Of a DNA stretch of 64,000 nucleotides, positions 11,617-21,461 are shown piece after piece (within the stretch, counting starts at the first letter, position 1; each line of letters starts with the position of its first letter). A program made the translations under genes and the position numbers. This DNA comes from Mycogone perniciosa (taxonomy: Eukaryota; Ascomycota; Sordariomycetes; Hypocreales; Hypocreaceae), in NCBI GenBank assembly GCA_025331125.1, contig JAOALB010000108.1:142254-206253 (forward strand). Reading direction: 5' to 3'. The notes under the pieces were generated by a model. The model did no database searches, had not been told where the DNA came from, and saw only the letters and a list, made by a program, of their open reading frames with translations.

Positions 11617-14431
11617 ATGGATACATCAAGAACAGAGGTAAGAGAGTGTCTCTTCTAACTACTGTTGGCCTTCTATGATCAGGCGTTGACGATTATTGGT
11701 AATTTTAACGTAGAGCTGTTCAACACACGACGGAGCTTGCACAGCATGCCGAGCACGCAAAATTAAGTGCGGGCGAGAGAAGCCGCAATGTGGCAGCTGC
11801 ATAAAAGACAAGGCTGAGTGCAGCTACTCGCCGCCACCCAAAAGGGTAAATTATGTCAAAGTCCTGTATGCCGCTGTCTTTCCCTGATCGCACCGGTGAC
11901 AGACATTTGTGCTACTTTTACAGTTGCTAATCACTCCCATTCTCTTGCCTAGATGCCAAAATGTGGATGATATCCAGGGACGCCTGGTTGCAATGCAAGG
12001 AGAGCTGCTGTCATTGACAGAAGCTCTGAAGAATGGTGCCATGACTGAAAAGCCCGAGTGCCGCGTCACTCCGTCAAAAAGCAGGTCCTCCTCTTTCTTG
12101 GGTCCTCTATCAGTATCCCCGGGCCATGGCAGCTTGGAGCCCTCCTTCGCTGCATCAGGACATGTCATACGGGACAGTGTAACCCAAGTGGAGAGGTACT
12201 ACGGCCCGTGGACACTGGTTGCACTATGCCGTGATTTTGGCGAGAATCTGGCATCTTGTATGACGATGGATGAAAACGGTGATGCCAACAGTCTTGTTGA
12301 GGACATGCTCACAAACATGATGGCTGAAATGATCCACAACACTTCTAGCTTGGATCATCAACGCAGGCTGGAGGAGTCCATGGCTACAAATTGGTCAAAA
12401 AAGATCGATAACCCATGTTGTCTGCCGCCACGACAGCTTTTAGCCATGACCCTAGAGGGCTTCCTCAAGAATGCGAATTACAACACTGATATCTTCAGCC
12501 ACAAAACAATCTCAGATGCTGTGGAGCGCGTCTACAGCAAACCCCAGTCGGATCCATCATTAGAGACATGGGCGGTATGCTTCAATCTCATTATCCTCTT
12601 GATGCTTGGCGCGGAGAACCCACTGCTTAGTGACGATCCGTTTGTGCGGCCTCTCCTACAGGCTGTGCAAGCGGCAGCACAAAAGAGAACTTTGTTTACA
12701 GTACCTTCACTGGTTGGCATACAGGCATTGGCTCTTCTTGTGAGTAATTATGGCTTACGATACCGGTTGGGCGTCCCCCCAGTGTTGTTGTGTTACTAAC
12801 ATCACGAATGGCGGTAGAGTCTCTTGATGCAACAAAATTACCCCGATGAATCACTGGGTGATTATGCCTTTGTTCAGGCATGCACTCTTGCGCGGCAAGC
12901 TGGGCTTCATCAGCACAGCTATGATGCACCTAGGCCTCATCTGGCTGCCGACGAGACAGCCGAGAGGCTCAAGGTCTTTCGGTCCTTGTACACGCGTGAC
13001 CGATATTCAGCTATGCTCCGAGGATCACCAACTTGGCTGCCAGGCGGGATGCCGACTCTGGGCAAGCAGATGCAGGACTGCAGGGCCTGCACAGCACATT
13101 GGCAACTGGCCTATTTACAGGACGATATTTTGCATCGCATGGCCACCATAGAGGCAGCTGGCGAGACAGATGCCCTCTTGGGGCTTCTCCAAAGACTGGA
13201 AACGTGGGGCAAACCACACATCAGCTTTTCATTTGCCGAACCTATATCCGTGGATGAGCTCTCAATCCATCTGGCCTTTCTTGGTACGAGAATGCGGGTG
13301 ACTAGCAGTCTCGCCTCACTTGGGGGCAATTCATCGAATGGAGCCTCGCCAACCGACGAGGTATTACGTGACGCTCGTCTCGCTTCCCTCCTCTTGGTGA
13401 AGTCTTGCGGTGTCCATTTTAGCGAGCCCTTGGAAGACCTGGTAAGGAGTCTTGTCCAGGAAAACCTTCATGGCAAAGAAACGGCTAAAGCGGTGACCGA
13501 TAATCCTGTCTCAACTACAATGCCGTCCCCAGACTCTTCTCATGCCGGTTCTATAAACCTGGAGCAAAGGCATCATAATGAAGAAGCCAACGCCTTTTCC
13601 CCACCCATTTCCTCCCCTTCACAATCTTCATCTTCACCCAAGTATCTTCCACCACACCATCTAGTGAGCGTGTTTCCTTCGGCCACACCGTTTGTTCTAG
13701 CCAGACATATATTGGATCTCAGCCCTAATACCCCAATTACGGTGTCGCAGACATCAAGGCCGTCTAGTCTCTTAAGCAAGGGTAAGGGGAAAGAAACGAA
13801 CGCGGATATTGCCTTGTTGCAGGCTCTCCACGCTTGTTTCCGAATCGGACTTGAGCCAACACAAGCCACCCACCAGATACCTCGACCCAGTCAAGGATGG
13901 CAATTTGTCCGAGTGATAGAGCATCTACTTAGAATCATCAAATGTATAAAACAGGGTCCAGAAGACGACATTATTGACTCCTTCATTCCCGCTGATGAGG
14001 CGGAGACCTACGAACCAATGTCATTTGAAACAAACCCGCCATTAGTGCCACCATTACCCATGGAAACCCTTACCCTTTATCATCAAGCTTCTCAACCGCC
14101 GTGGACCACGGCACATTACAATAGAGGACACCAGGAATCGAACGCATATTCGGGCACCAGCACCCCACTACAATCTTCGTCATATACCTTCTCATCGTCT
14201 TCGCTTCCGACCCCTCCTCCCCTAGTGTTTACAAACACGCCGGGAGACTTCACTGGATTTATGAATACAAAAGACGATTCGCCCGATGCTTTTCTTTGGT
14301 GGAATGGCGACAGTAGTGGTCATAATGGTGCAACGAATGGACAGATGGTACAGTCACAAATGATAGAGGTAGGTCTTCAGTCTGACAGACAGATGAGAAA
14401 AAGAGCAAGGGTGGACCAAACTGATGTATGA
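11617..14431 (+). CDS. Zn2Cys6 transcription factor (fungal_trans type)
   Basis: Nuclear DNA-binding regulator. Exons 11617-11637, 11714-11865, 11953-12739 and 12818-14431 give 857 aa. The first exon is only seven codons (MDTSRTE); exon 2 holds the zinc cluster with Cys16, 19, 26, 33, 36 and 43 in exact CX2CX6CX6CX2CX6C spacing. Intron 2 has donor GTATGC and a GCTAATC branch-like site 20 nt from the acceptor; this choice gives a smooth KRVNYVKVL/CQNVDDIQGRL join resembling the usual linker and coiled dimerisation segment. The middle region matches the fungal_trans regulatory domain (ALALLSLMQQNY followed by FVQACTLARQAGLH). The C-terminal 250 residues are Ser/Pro/Thr-rich and low complexity, as in activation regions. 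It is the nearest regulator to the PKS/EthD pair and could be its pathway-specific activator, but 3 kb intervene and the link is inference. Confidence 0.85.
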
Positions 14432-15815
14432 ATGAAATATGAAATGTGGGCATTCTCAAGACCTCTTCAGGCTGTTAGCGGGGCGTTAAATATGGCTTTG
14501 TTTGATACGGAAATTCAGTTTAGGTCAGCGGCCGTTTACTTTGAGTGCTATGAACTACGTATAGGGTTAGAAGGACAAATGTTCTTCCATAGAAATTTCG
14601 TTTTCGACCTCGAACTGAATTTACTAAACTTGTTTCATTCTCAGGAGAAAGCATCTTATGTATTATACATCCGGTAGTTAAGCTATGTGGTCACGTGAAC
14701 ATTGCCATCTTTTTACTGTATATTTTGTTAATATTAGGCCTAATGGACAGTATTTGAAAAATTTCACAATACCATTACAAAATTTGGTCTTTTCATCTTC
14801 TCAACTTTAAATACCGACGTCTGCAATCTACATCTTGAGTAATATCTGAACATGCCTATTGATGAGCGAGAATTGATCCACAATTGAAGCCAACAATTTT
14901 ACATTGTGGTGCTGCTGCTCTCCACACTTAGTAGTGATGAAGCAGTGTCTGTCTTTGAAGTCGGCAGTTGTTGGGCTGCGACTAGCATTCTGGTCTAATT
15001 GGCATCATCACCCGCTCCCGTTATGTCAGGAGTCAAGGGAGGCTAAAGGGATAACAAAGGGAGCCAGCCTCCCTTTACAAAGCCACGTAACTCTAAAAGG
15101 GTATATGTATAGAGATCATTGGGCCCTGTAGGAAAGAAGGGCAGAAATCAATACAGTCACCTTATTACTCCTTGCTTGTTACCTACCTGTTACTTCTCGG
15201 CTAGGCCACCTCCCAGACTCTCTCACTCTCTTCTGGTCGTCCACAGTTTCTGACAGCCTGTATTCCTATTCAGAGTATGCATGCCTTTTAAATTACTATT
15301 CTTTTCTATAGCACTTTCTTTTATTCAGCAATACTTTATCCCCCTTACCGTAAGAAACTATTTCCTCCTTGTTTTTTTATGCATTCAGATAACAGTATGT
15401 AACCATCATCCTCGATTGACGGCCAGGCCGACCGTATAATAGAACAGGGTAGTATTCGGATGGTTATAGGAAATTGCAGGGTGAAAGTCTATCAGGGGGT
15501 CCTAAGTTCCATACCTGGGAAACTATGAGACACAAAAATAGGTCTCTTTCGGATAATTACTCGGGGCTCAAAACTTAGGGAAAGTTGACTCAGGATGGAG
15601 GCCTTAGTCCACTATCATTTACAAACACACAGCTTTCGATTTTACACTACCTTTTTTTAGCCAGTTCCCCAAAGTATCCCATAATACCCTGAGTCCAATT
15701 TCCTTAGCAAGTGAGGGAATTACCCAAGATGGAGATATTGTCTGCAATTAATATAACTATTTATATAATTAGCATATTTTAAATAATCTATATACGACTA
15801 CCCGTAGGTTTGAGA
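14432..15815. other. AT-rich gene-free interval left of the inverted-repeat element
   Basis: No protein-like frame of any length. At 15578-15610 there is a diverged direct match to the inverted-repeat arm of the element that follows (GGGAAAGTTGACTC then GGAGGCCTTAGTCC), suggesting an older copy or fragment of the same repeat family. Confidence 0.5.
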
Positions 15816-16209
15816 CCGGGGGGGGGGGGGGGGAAGTCGACTAAGGCTGGGGGCCTCAGTCGGGCAGAAAAAGCCGGGACAGGCATGAAACTCTGGGACA
15901 CCTATTTTCTTCATATCTGATAGTAATAAAACTAACTAATAAATTTAAATAAATTTAATATTGTATAAAGATATTAATTACCAAATTTGAAATTAGAAAG
16001 ATTTTTCTTTAATTAATTATATATCTGTCTCTGTTTTATTGAAAAGTGAAGAAGTTGAAAGCCTAGAAAAATAGGGAGGTCCTCTTAAGTATCTTTTATA
16101 TATAATTTTATCTATAAAGGTACTTAAAATGTTAACTGTTCCGGGCTTTCTTGCCTGTCCCGGCTTTTTCTGCCCGACTAAGGCCCCCAGCCTTAGTCGA
16201 CTTTCCCGG
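15816..16209. mobile_element. MITE-like element with about 70-bp terminal inverted repeats
   Basis: The arm at about 15816-15900 is matched in reverse complement by 16137-16209. The core, from AAGTCGACTAAGGCTGGGGG to GCCGGGACAGGCA, is nearly identical over more than 50 bp. The 235-bp interior is strongly AT-rich and has no open frame, so the element is non-autonomous. The outer end of the left arm has grown to a run of 16 G (15818-15833) where the right arm has three. I could not define a target-site duplication. The family of the mobilising transposase is unknown. Confidence 0.75.
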
Positions 16210-17067
16210 CGTGTATCAGCACTAGGTATTACTCTCGATGCACAAAAAACGGTCCCACTTTACTACTAGATACAGCCACTCATGCCCTCTTTTGCCAGGT
16301 GACAAGTCCTTTATTCAGATATATAATGTGATATTCTGTAGACTTTAGTAGTCAAACTGCGACCTTTGATACTTACGCTTTTCGTGATCTAGAAAGTTTC
16401 TCCGTCTTGGGTTGCTTGAATTGCAAACCAAATTCCTTGCGATAAGGCGAAGCTTCTTAAGAAATGTCACCAGCATTCCGATATTCGATATTCCTGTGGA
16501 TTGAAAATTTACGAGGCTCTCGCTACTTGGTGGATAGGCCAAATTCGGCCCTAGTCCTTATGCATACTGTCAAGGGGCTTTATTAGGGGAACACCTGGTG
16601 TCTAGATGGAAAGCCGTTGGTCCCATCCTGCTGACCCGTGTGGTAGCCTCGGAGGCTAGTGTCCAGCTTGGGTGGGTTGATCGTTTTGGTCTGCCCGATG
16701 CTGGCGTACTGAGACTCCTCCGTCGTGTTGCTCTGCTTATCTAGTCATTTATGCTACTTGAGGGCCTCAAGTAGAGTTGAAGAAGCACTATGTATGCACA
16801 CACCATTCCTAGCTCCACAATTCATTATCATGTTGACGGGGACAGCTGGGCGTGGGTATTTTGGCTAGGGTCATCGTGGCTTGATGAAGGTTCATATCGA
16901 AAATTAACCCATTGTTACGGGTATGAGGGAAAGAAAAAGAAGTGAAACATGTGTAGGAAGAGTGTGGAGTGCAACTGGAGCTCGGTTCACCCTTATGCCC
17001 CATCTACTATCTCACAGCTTAAGTGATCCCATGATAAATTTAATCCTCTTGAGTATCACAAAGCTAA
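16210..17067. other. Gene-free interval
   Basis: No supportable gene. Short frames on both strands lack recognisable motifs. The right part is the 3' flank of the minus-strand kinase-like gene. Confidence 0.5.
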
Positions 17068-18150
17068 TCAGTCATCAGTCATTTCTTCATCAAAATCGTC
17101 TTCGAAGCCCTCATCCAAATGTTGACTCAGACGGAGTGGCGATTCATCATTGGCGATGAAGTCGGTGAGCCTGTCCAGGCCTTGTAAGTCTCCCTCCACG
17201 GTCTCCGCCACGCTGCAATCGACCCATCCCTCGGTTGAACCACCTTCTAGTCCAATAATAACAATATTGTCATTTCGGTCGATGATGACATTGTCTGCCT
17301 TGACATCACCCCAAACGATATCGAGCTGATGAAGCCTGGTAACTGTACTCCGAATTTGCAATATCCACTTCTCTCTGAGTGCAGCTGGGGTCTCTGAGGT
17401 GATGATAGACGCCAGTCTCCCAGTGTCATCCCTTGTCTCTATCCACTCATACAGGAATCCGTTGACAAAACCCTGATAGTTGGCAACTATGCCAACGAGT
17501 CGAGACACCCGGAGTTCTTGCAGGGGTAAACCTGACGCCTGTATTTTGGCATGTTTCCCGAGCTCAGCAAGCGCATCGTGGGGCCACTCGCATGATTTGT
17601 AGAAGAAATATCCTCCGTTGACTGAAACTTGCTGAGGGATAATGTCGTAAATCGAAGCACCATCACTGTAGGGAACCTCATCTTCCCCAGCATTGAAGAT
17701 GGGAAAGGGAGGCTGGAGGGTTCGAAGATTCCATTCCTCTGGTGGAGCCTCTGGCAAACATGGTGTGGCCGCTGCAGCGATTGGCTTTTCGTCAATAACC
17801 CTGTATCCGCATTCAAATGATCCATGTGAAGCGAGGTCGGCGATTGTTAATTTTCCTGTGTGTACCGTTGCTGGGGCTAACTTCTGGAACTCTGGTATGA
17901 AGAGCACAGCTATATCTTCGCTGTAGTCCCAAACCTCGAAGCAATCGTCTTCGCCGGCGACAACCTTGGCAAAGATGTCGTGGAAGACTTGAAGCGCATT
18001 GGGAGAGTTGACGAAGCAATCCGGAGACACGGGTATCTTGAACCAGCAGCCGTTCACTCGCACGTTGAGTACGAAATCGTCATCTCCGACCTCCCAGCCC
18101 TGTATTTCGTACGGGAGGGCCTCTAGGTAATCCTCCAACATAATTTGCAC
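17068..18150 (-). CDS. Protein kinase-fold protein with lost DFG motif (probable pseudokinase)
   Basis: Single-exon gene of 360 aa. The C-terminal half has the fold of small fungal kinase-like proteins: a beta-3-like Lys185 in GGYFFYKSC, a catalytic-loop WGDVKADNV with Asp282 and Asn287, then STEGWVD and ETVEGDLQGL, which in relatives follow the DFG segment. Where relatives have DFGG, this protein reads GLEGG (residues 300-304), so the metal-binding Asp is replaced by Gly and the Phe by Leu. The frame is open and the surroundings are conserved, so this is substitution rather than frameshift. The first 140 residues are an unrecognised N-terminal region and the tail is acidic. Substrate and pathway are unknown. 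It is probably catalytically dead or uses an unusual mechanism. Confidence 0.78.
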   Translation of the reverse strand: MQIMLEDYLEALPYEIQGWEVGDDDFVLNVRVNGCWFKIPVSPDCFVNSPNALQVFHDIFAKVVAGEDDCFEVWDYSEDIAVLFIPEFQKLAPATVHTGKLTIADLASHGSFECGYRVIDEKPIAAAATPCLPEAPPEEWNLRTLQPPFPIFNAGEDEVPYSDGASIYDIIPQQVSVNGGYFFYKSCEWPHDALAELGKHAKIQASGLPLQELRVSRLVGIVANYQGFVNGFLYEWIETRDDTGRLASIITSETPAALREKWILQIRSTVTRLHQLDIVWGDVKADNVIIDRNDNIVIIGLEGGSTEGWVDCSVAETVEGDLQGLDRLTDFIANDESPLRLSQHLDEGFEDDFDEEMTDD

Positions 18151-18815
18151 GGCGATTATCCTAATGCGGGATTATAGGATTGATTGTGCGGACGCTGAAG
18201 ATGGATTGAGAAGGATTCTTGCTGAAGGAGAAAATTTGCGGGACCCGTTTTTGGGCTCATGGTGGTTGGATATGCTATACCTACATACCTAAGTTGGAGC
18301 ATCCACCTGCTGTTATGGTCGCACTACGACACAAAATGCAGAATTTCCTATTTCAGCAATGGCGATACCTTCAGTTCTTTCAATACCATCGGTGCGTCAC
18401 ATGACTCCTTCACCACTTGGCATCCGTCATACCATTAACTTGAATGACCACGAAATTACGTCTTCAACTGCATGCACAGCCAGCCTGGGCTCTGCGTAGA
18501 GTGCTCGGCAACTCGGCAAGGGGATAGATATACATATGTCTAACTGTGTCCGTTTTTTTCTTCGACCGCATGACTCGGCATTGATTCCGATGTGACAAGC
18601 CACTCGTTTTCACCAATCGACATCTCAGATCGAGGTCATGGTGCGGAGATGAAGCAGGCTTTAGTGGCTCCATGACGTTTTGCACCCCACACTAGCTTTT
18701 CAACTTGGAATGCACTGAAGAGCTACTTTATATGTAAACTATGGATAGTTATTTTTTCCCCTTCTTCTTTTTCAAGTGAATATCTCTTGTATATTGTATT
18801 ACCATCCTGATTAGA
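18151..18815. promoter_or_regulatory. Divergent intergenic region with PLD-gene promoter
   Basis: Separates the divergent kinase-like and phospholipase-D-like genes. A TTTATATGTAAA stretch near 18727 lies about 85 bp upstream of the PLD start, followed by a pyrimidine-rich leader. Nothing else recognisable. Confidence 0.4.
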
Positions 18816-20705
18816 ATGTTTTCCGAATCCGTTTTGAAGCTATGTCAAAACACAGAGACAGTGAGCTCAGCCTTGGCAGAAACTCCAGGAGAAGCACCCG
18901 GCAACGTTGTCAAGCGACTTTATGGACCTCATGCAACGAGCTTCCACTCAAGCTCCGATGAAAAGCGACCGGTTTCATCTCGAGAGGCGTCGGAAATGGC
19001 CTTGAAATGTGGTCGATGGGGTTCAACGAAACCAAGTCGGCTGTTCTTGCAAGCCTTCGCCGACTCGCTAAATTCTCTCGACTTGGATCCAATATCTGGC
19101 GTGGTGTCGCCTCCACTGATGGGATCTTATGGGACAATGCCACTTACAGTCATCGCACCCTTGGTGGACGTCATTCGACACATTTCCAATCTCATCGTGC
19201 GTGCCGAGAAGGAGATCTTCCTCATTACATGTGAATGGTCACGCTCTGAAGCCCAGCGACTCATCAAAAAAGCATTGATCGAGCTTTCAAGAAGAGCTGG
19301 GGAGCGGGGACAACGAGTGGTCGTCAAGATTGTGTACGACAAAGCAACAGTTATGAATGCACTCAACGCTCATCAATATGTGCAGCCAGCAACTTACGGC
19401 TCCGAAGCAATCCAATTGCCCCTGCCCAACGAGATTCCCAACGTCGACTTGGAGGTTATCAGTTTGCATAAATTGGTTCTGGGTACGTTGCACTGCAAGT
19501 TCTGCGTCGTTGATCGTAAAGTTGCCGCAATTATGAGCAACAACATGGAAGACAATTCGAACATGGAAATGATGACCAATGTAAAAGGGCCAATCGTTGA
19601 CAGCATCTACGACACGGCGTTAATCACATGGAACAATCACTTCAGCCCACCTCTTCCATTAAATGCTGCTCCAGCGACAGAAGACGATTTTCCGACATCC
19701 TGCCAAGAACTTCTTTACCTAGGTTACGGGACAGGTCGAAGCCAAGACCAGATTGCTGGAAATGGTCGTGCGAAAGTCAGGCTCCCGGAGCATACATCAG
19801 AAGATCCCCATTATGACAGCCATATAGCAGGAGAAATCGCACGCATGCAATCTTGCTACACCACCAAATCTGGCGAAACACGTCTCCAAGCTGTCAACCG
19901 CCAGCTCAATCTCGCGGCCAAAGCCCCCATCTCGTCAACCGGTCCAGAAATCCCCGACGGAGAGGAAATGACTCCTTATATCTCTACCGCGACTGCATAT
20001 TCGGTTCCAATGGCGCTTGTATCACGCCCTCCATACGGACGTATCGATTATAAAAGCGTGCATGTACCCCAGAATGAAGCCTGGCTCTCCTTGATCCGGA
20101 ACGCCAAGCACAACATATTCATCCAAACACCCGACCTTAACGCTGCACCTTTAATTCCAGCGCTGGCTGCAGCGCTGGAACGGGGAGTTGAAGTAACATA
20201 CTACGTCTGCTTTGGCTACAATGATTCAGGCGAGATGATTCCAGGACAAGGTGGAACGAACGAACAGGCCGCACAAAGTCTCATTTCCTTGCTGCCGCTG
20301 GATGGGCCTGAGAGCAAGCGACTACATATCTATGACTATGTTGCCAAAGATCAAGATCACCCAATTCACCAGTCTTTCAAGTCCCGTTCATGTCACATCA
20401 AACTTCTCATCGCAGACAACAGCGTTGGGATTCAGGGTAGCGGCAACCAAGATACTCAATCCTGGTTCCATAGTCAGGAAATCAACATCATGGTGGACAG
20501 CGAAGAGATCTGTGGGAAGTGGAGAGATGGAATTGAAAGGAACCAAAACACAAAGGCCTTTGGGAGAGTGGCCAAGGATGGTGTTTGGAGAGGCAAAGAT
20601 GGAAAGCCTGGAGAAGGGTACATGGGAAACCCGGGGCAAGTGGAGGGATTGTTCAAAGGTGTTTGGGGAATGCTCAAAAAGATGGAGCGTGTGAGAGTTT
20701 TCTGA
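18816..20705 (+). CDS. Phospholipase D superfamily protein with two HKD motifs
   Basis: Intronless, 629 aa. Two HxK(x)4D motifs are intact: His226-Lys228-Asp233 (LHCKFCVVD, followed by MSNNMEDN) and His527-Lys529-Asp534 (SCHIKLLIAD, followed by QGSGNQD). These pair to form one active site that goes through a phosphohistidine intermediate. Residues 110-135 (ISNLIVRAEKEIFLITCEWS) match the strand that opens the first PLD repeat. No signal peptide or membrane helix is evident and there is no PX/PH domain, so it belongs to the compact fungal PLD-like group rather than Spo14-type PLD. Substrate (phospholipid or nucleic acid) cannot be told from the sequence. Confidence 0.85.
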   Translation: MFSESVLKLCQNTETVSSALAETPGEAPGNVVKRLYGPHATSFHSSSDEKRPVSSREASEMALKCGRWGSTKPSRLFLQAFADSLNSLDLDPISGVVSPPLMGSYGTMPLTVIAPLVDVIRHISNLIVRAEKEIFLITCEWSRSEAQRLIKKALIELSRRAGERGQRVVVKIVYDKATVMNALNAHQYVQPATYGSEAIQLPLPNEIPNVDLEVISLHKLVLGTLHCKFCVVDRKVAAIMSNNMEDNSNMEMMTNVKGPIVDSIYDTALITWNNHFSPPLPLNAAPATEDDFPTSCQELLYLGYGTGRSQDQIAGNGRAKVRLPEHTSEDPHYDSHIAGEIARMQSCYTTKSGETRLQAVNRQLNLAAKAPISSTGPEIPDGEEMTPYISTATAYSVPMALVSRPPYGRIDYKSVHVPQNEAWLSLIRNAKHNIFIQTPDLNAAPLIPALAAALERGVEVTYYVCFGYNDSGEMIPGQGGTNEQAAQSLISLLPLDGPESKRLHIYDYVAKDQDHPIHQSFKSRSCHIKLLIADNSVGIQGSGNQDTQSWFHSQEINIMVDSEEICGKWRDGIERNQNTKAFGRVAKDGVWRGKDGKPGEGYMGNPGQVEGLFKGVWGMLKKMERVRVF

Positions 20706-21020
20706 GTCCTACAAGGTAAATTTCTTAAAAATGTTGTTTTTCGATGTAATTTAGAGGAGGCACACATCACTGAGGAGTAGGTTTGAGGACCTGGTCACCA
20801 TCAACACTTTGCTTCAAGATATATCATACGTAAGGGGTAATAACGACGTAGGTAGTGTGATTTAATATCCTTTTATTCTATATAATTACATTAAATCATC
20901 AGTCATCAGCGGAGATATTCAGTATTCCATTCTTTTTCGCCTGTGGGAATTCCTCCTGGTCCACATTCATCCACCCCTGTCTAGGCAAACTTGAAGATGA
21001 CTTTGACCGTTATAGTTACT
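20706..21020. other. Convergent intergenic 3' region
   Basis: Between the convergent PLD-like gene and the small secreted protein gene. AT-rich, with candidate polyadenylation sequence near 20870-20890; nothing coding seen. Confidence 0.4.
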
Positions 21021-21461
21021 CTATGGCAGAGCAGCAGGGGCATAGCTCTGGTTGGGAGTGACGACATTGCCGCCCTTAACTTGCTTGTCAGTGTAGGCGG
21101 GCCAGGTGATGAGTCTCTTGGCATTGTCGACGACAGCGAAGGTGGTGAAACCATTATCAGGGCCGAACTGGTCACTCCAGCCAGAGGTGACTGTGTAGCC
21201 ACCGCATTGGACAGGGCCGCCGTTGGCCTGAGAGGCCTTTTTGTCGGACTTGACGACGAAGGTGCAGCCAGTGTTGGGGGCCGTGTGGGTGTTGATGCCG
21301 AAAGTCCAGGTGCAAACGTGATCGTCTTTGTCGCAGACGCGCTTCATGTTCTCAATGGTCCACTGGGGAACATTCGCCATCATGGACTTGTCCGCGGTGG
21401 GAGCAGCAAAGGCAGTGGAGGCCGCAAAGGCGGCGGCAAAGAGGGTCTTGGTGAGTTGCAT
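21021..21461 (-). CDS. Small secreted protein, four cysteines
   Basis: 146-aa precursor with a clear signal peptide (MQLTKTLFAAAFAASTAFA, cleavage expected near residue 19-20). The mature part is about 125 aa with four Cys (43, 50, 66, 86), enough for two disulfides. The codon context ACCACTACC before the ATG and a TATACTAT upstream around 21490 support the start. It resembles the small secreted hypothetical proteins common in ascomycetes; I cannot assign a family or function. Effector-like or cell-wall-associated roles are possible and unproven. Confidence 0.8.
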   Translation of the reverse strand: MQLTKTLFAAAFAASTAFAAPTADKSMMANVPQWTIENMKRVCDKDDHVCTWTFGINTHTAPNTGCTFVVKSDKKASQANGGPVQCGGYTVTSGWSDQFGPDNGFTTFAVVDNAKRLITWPAYTDKQVKGGNVVTPNQSYAPAALP

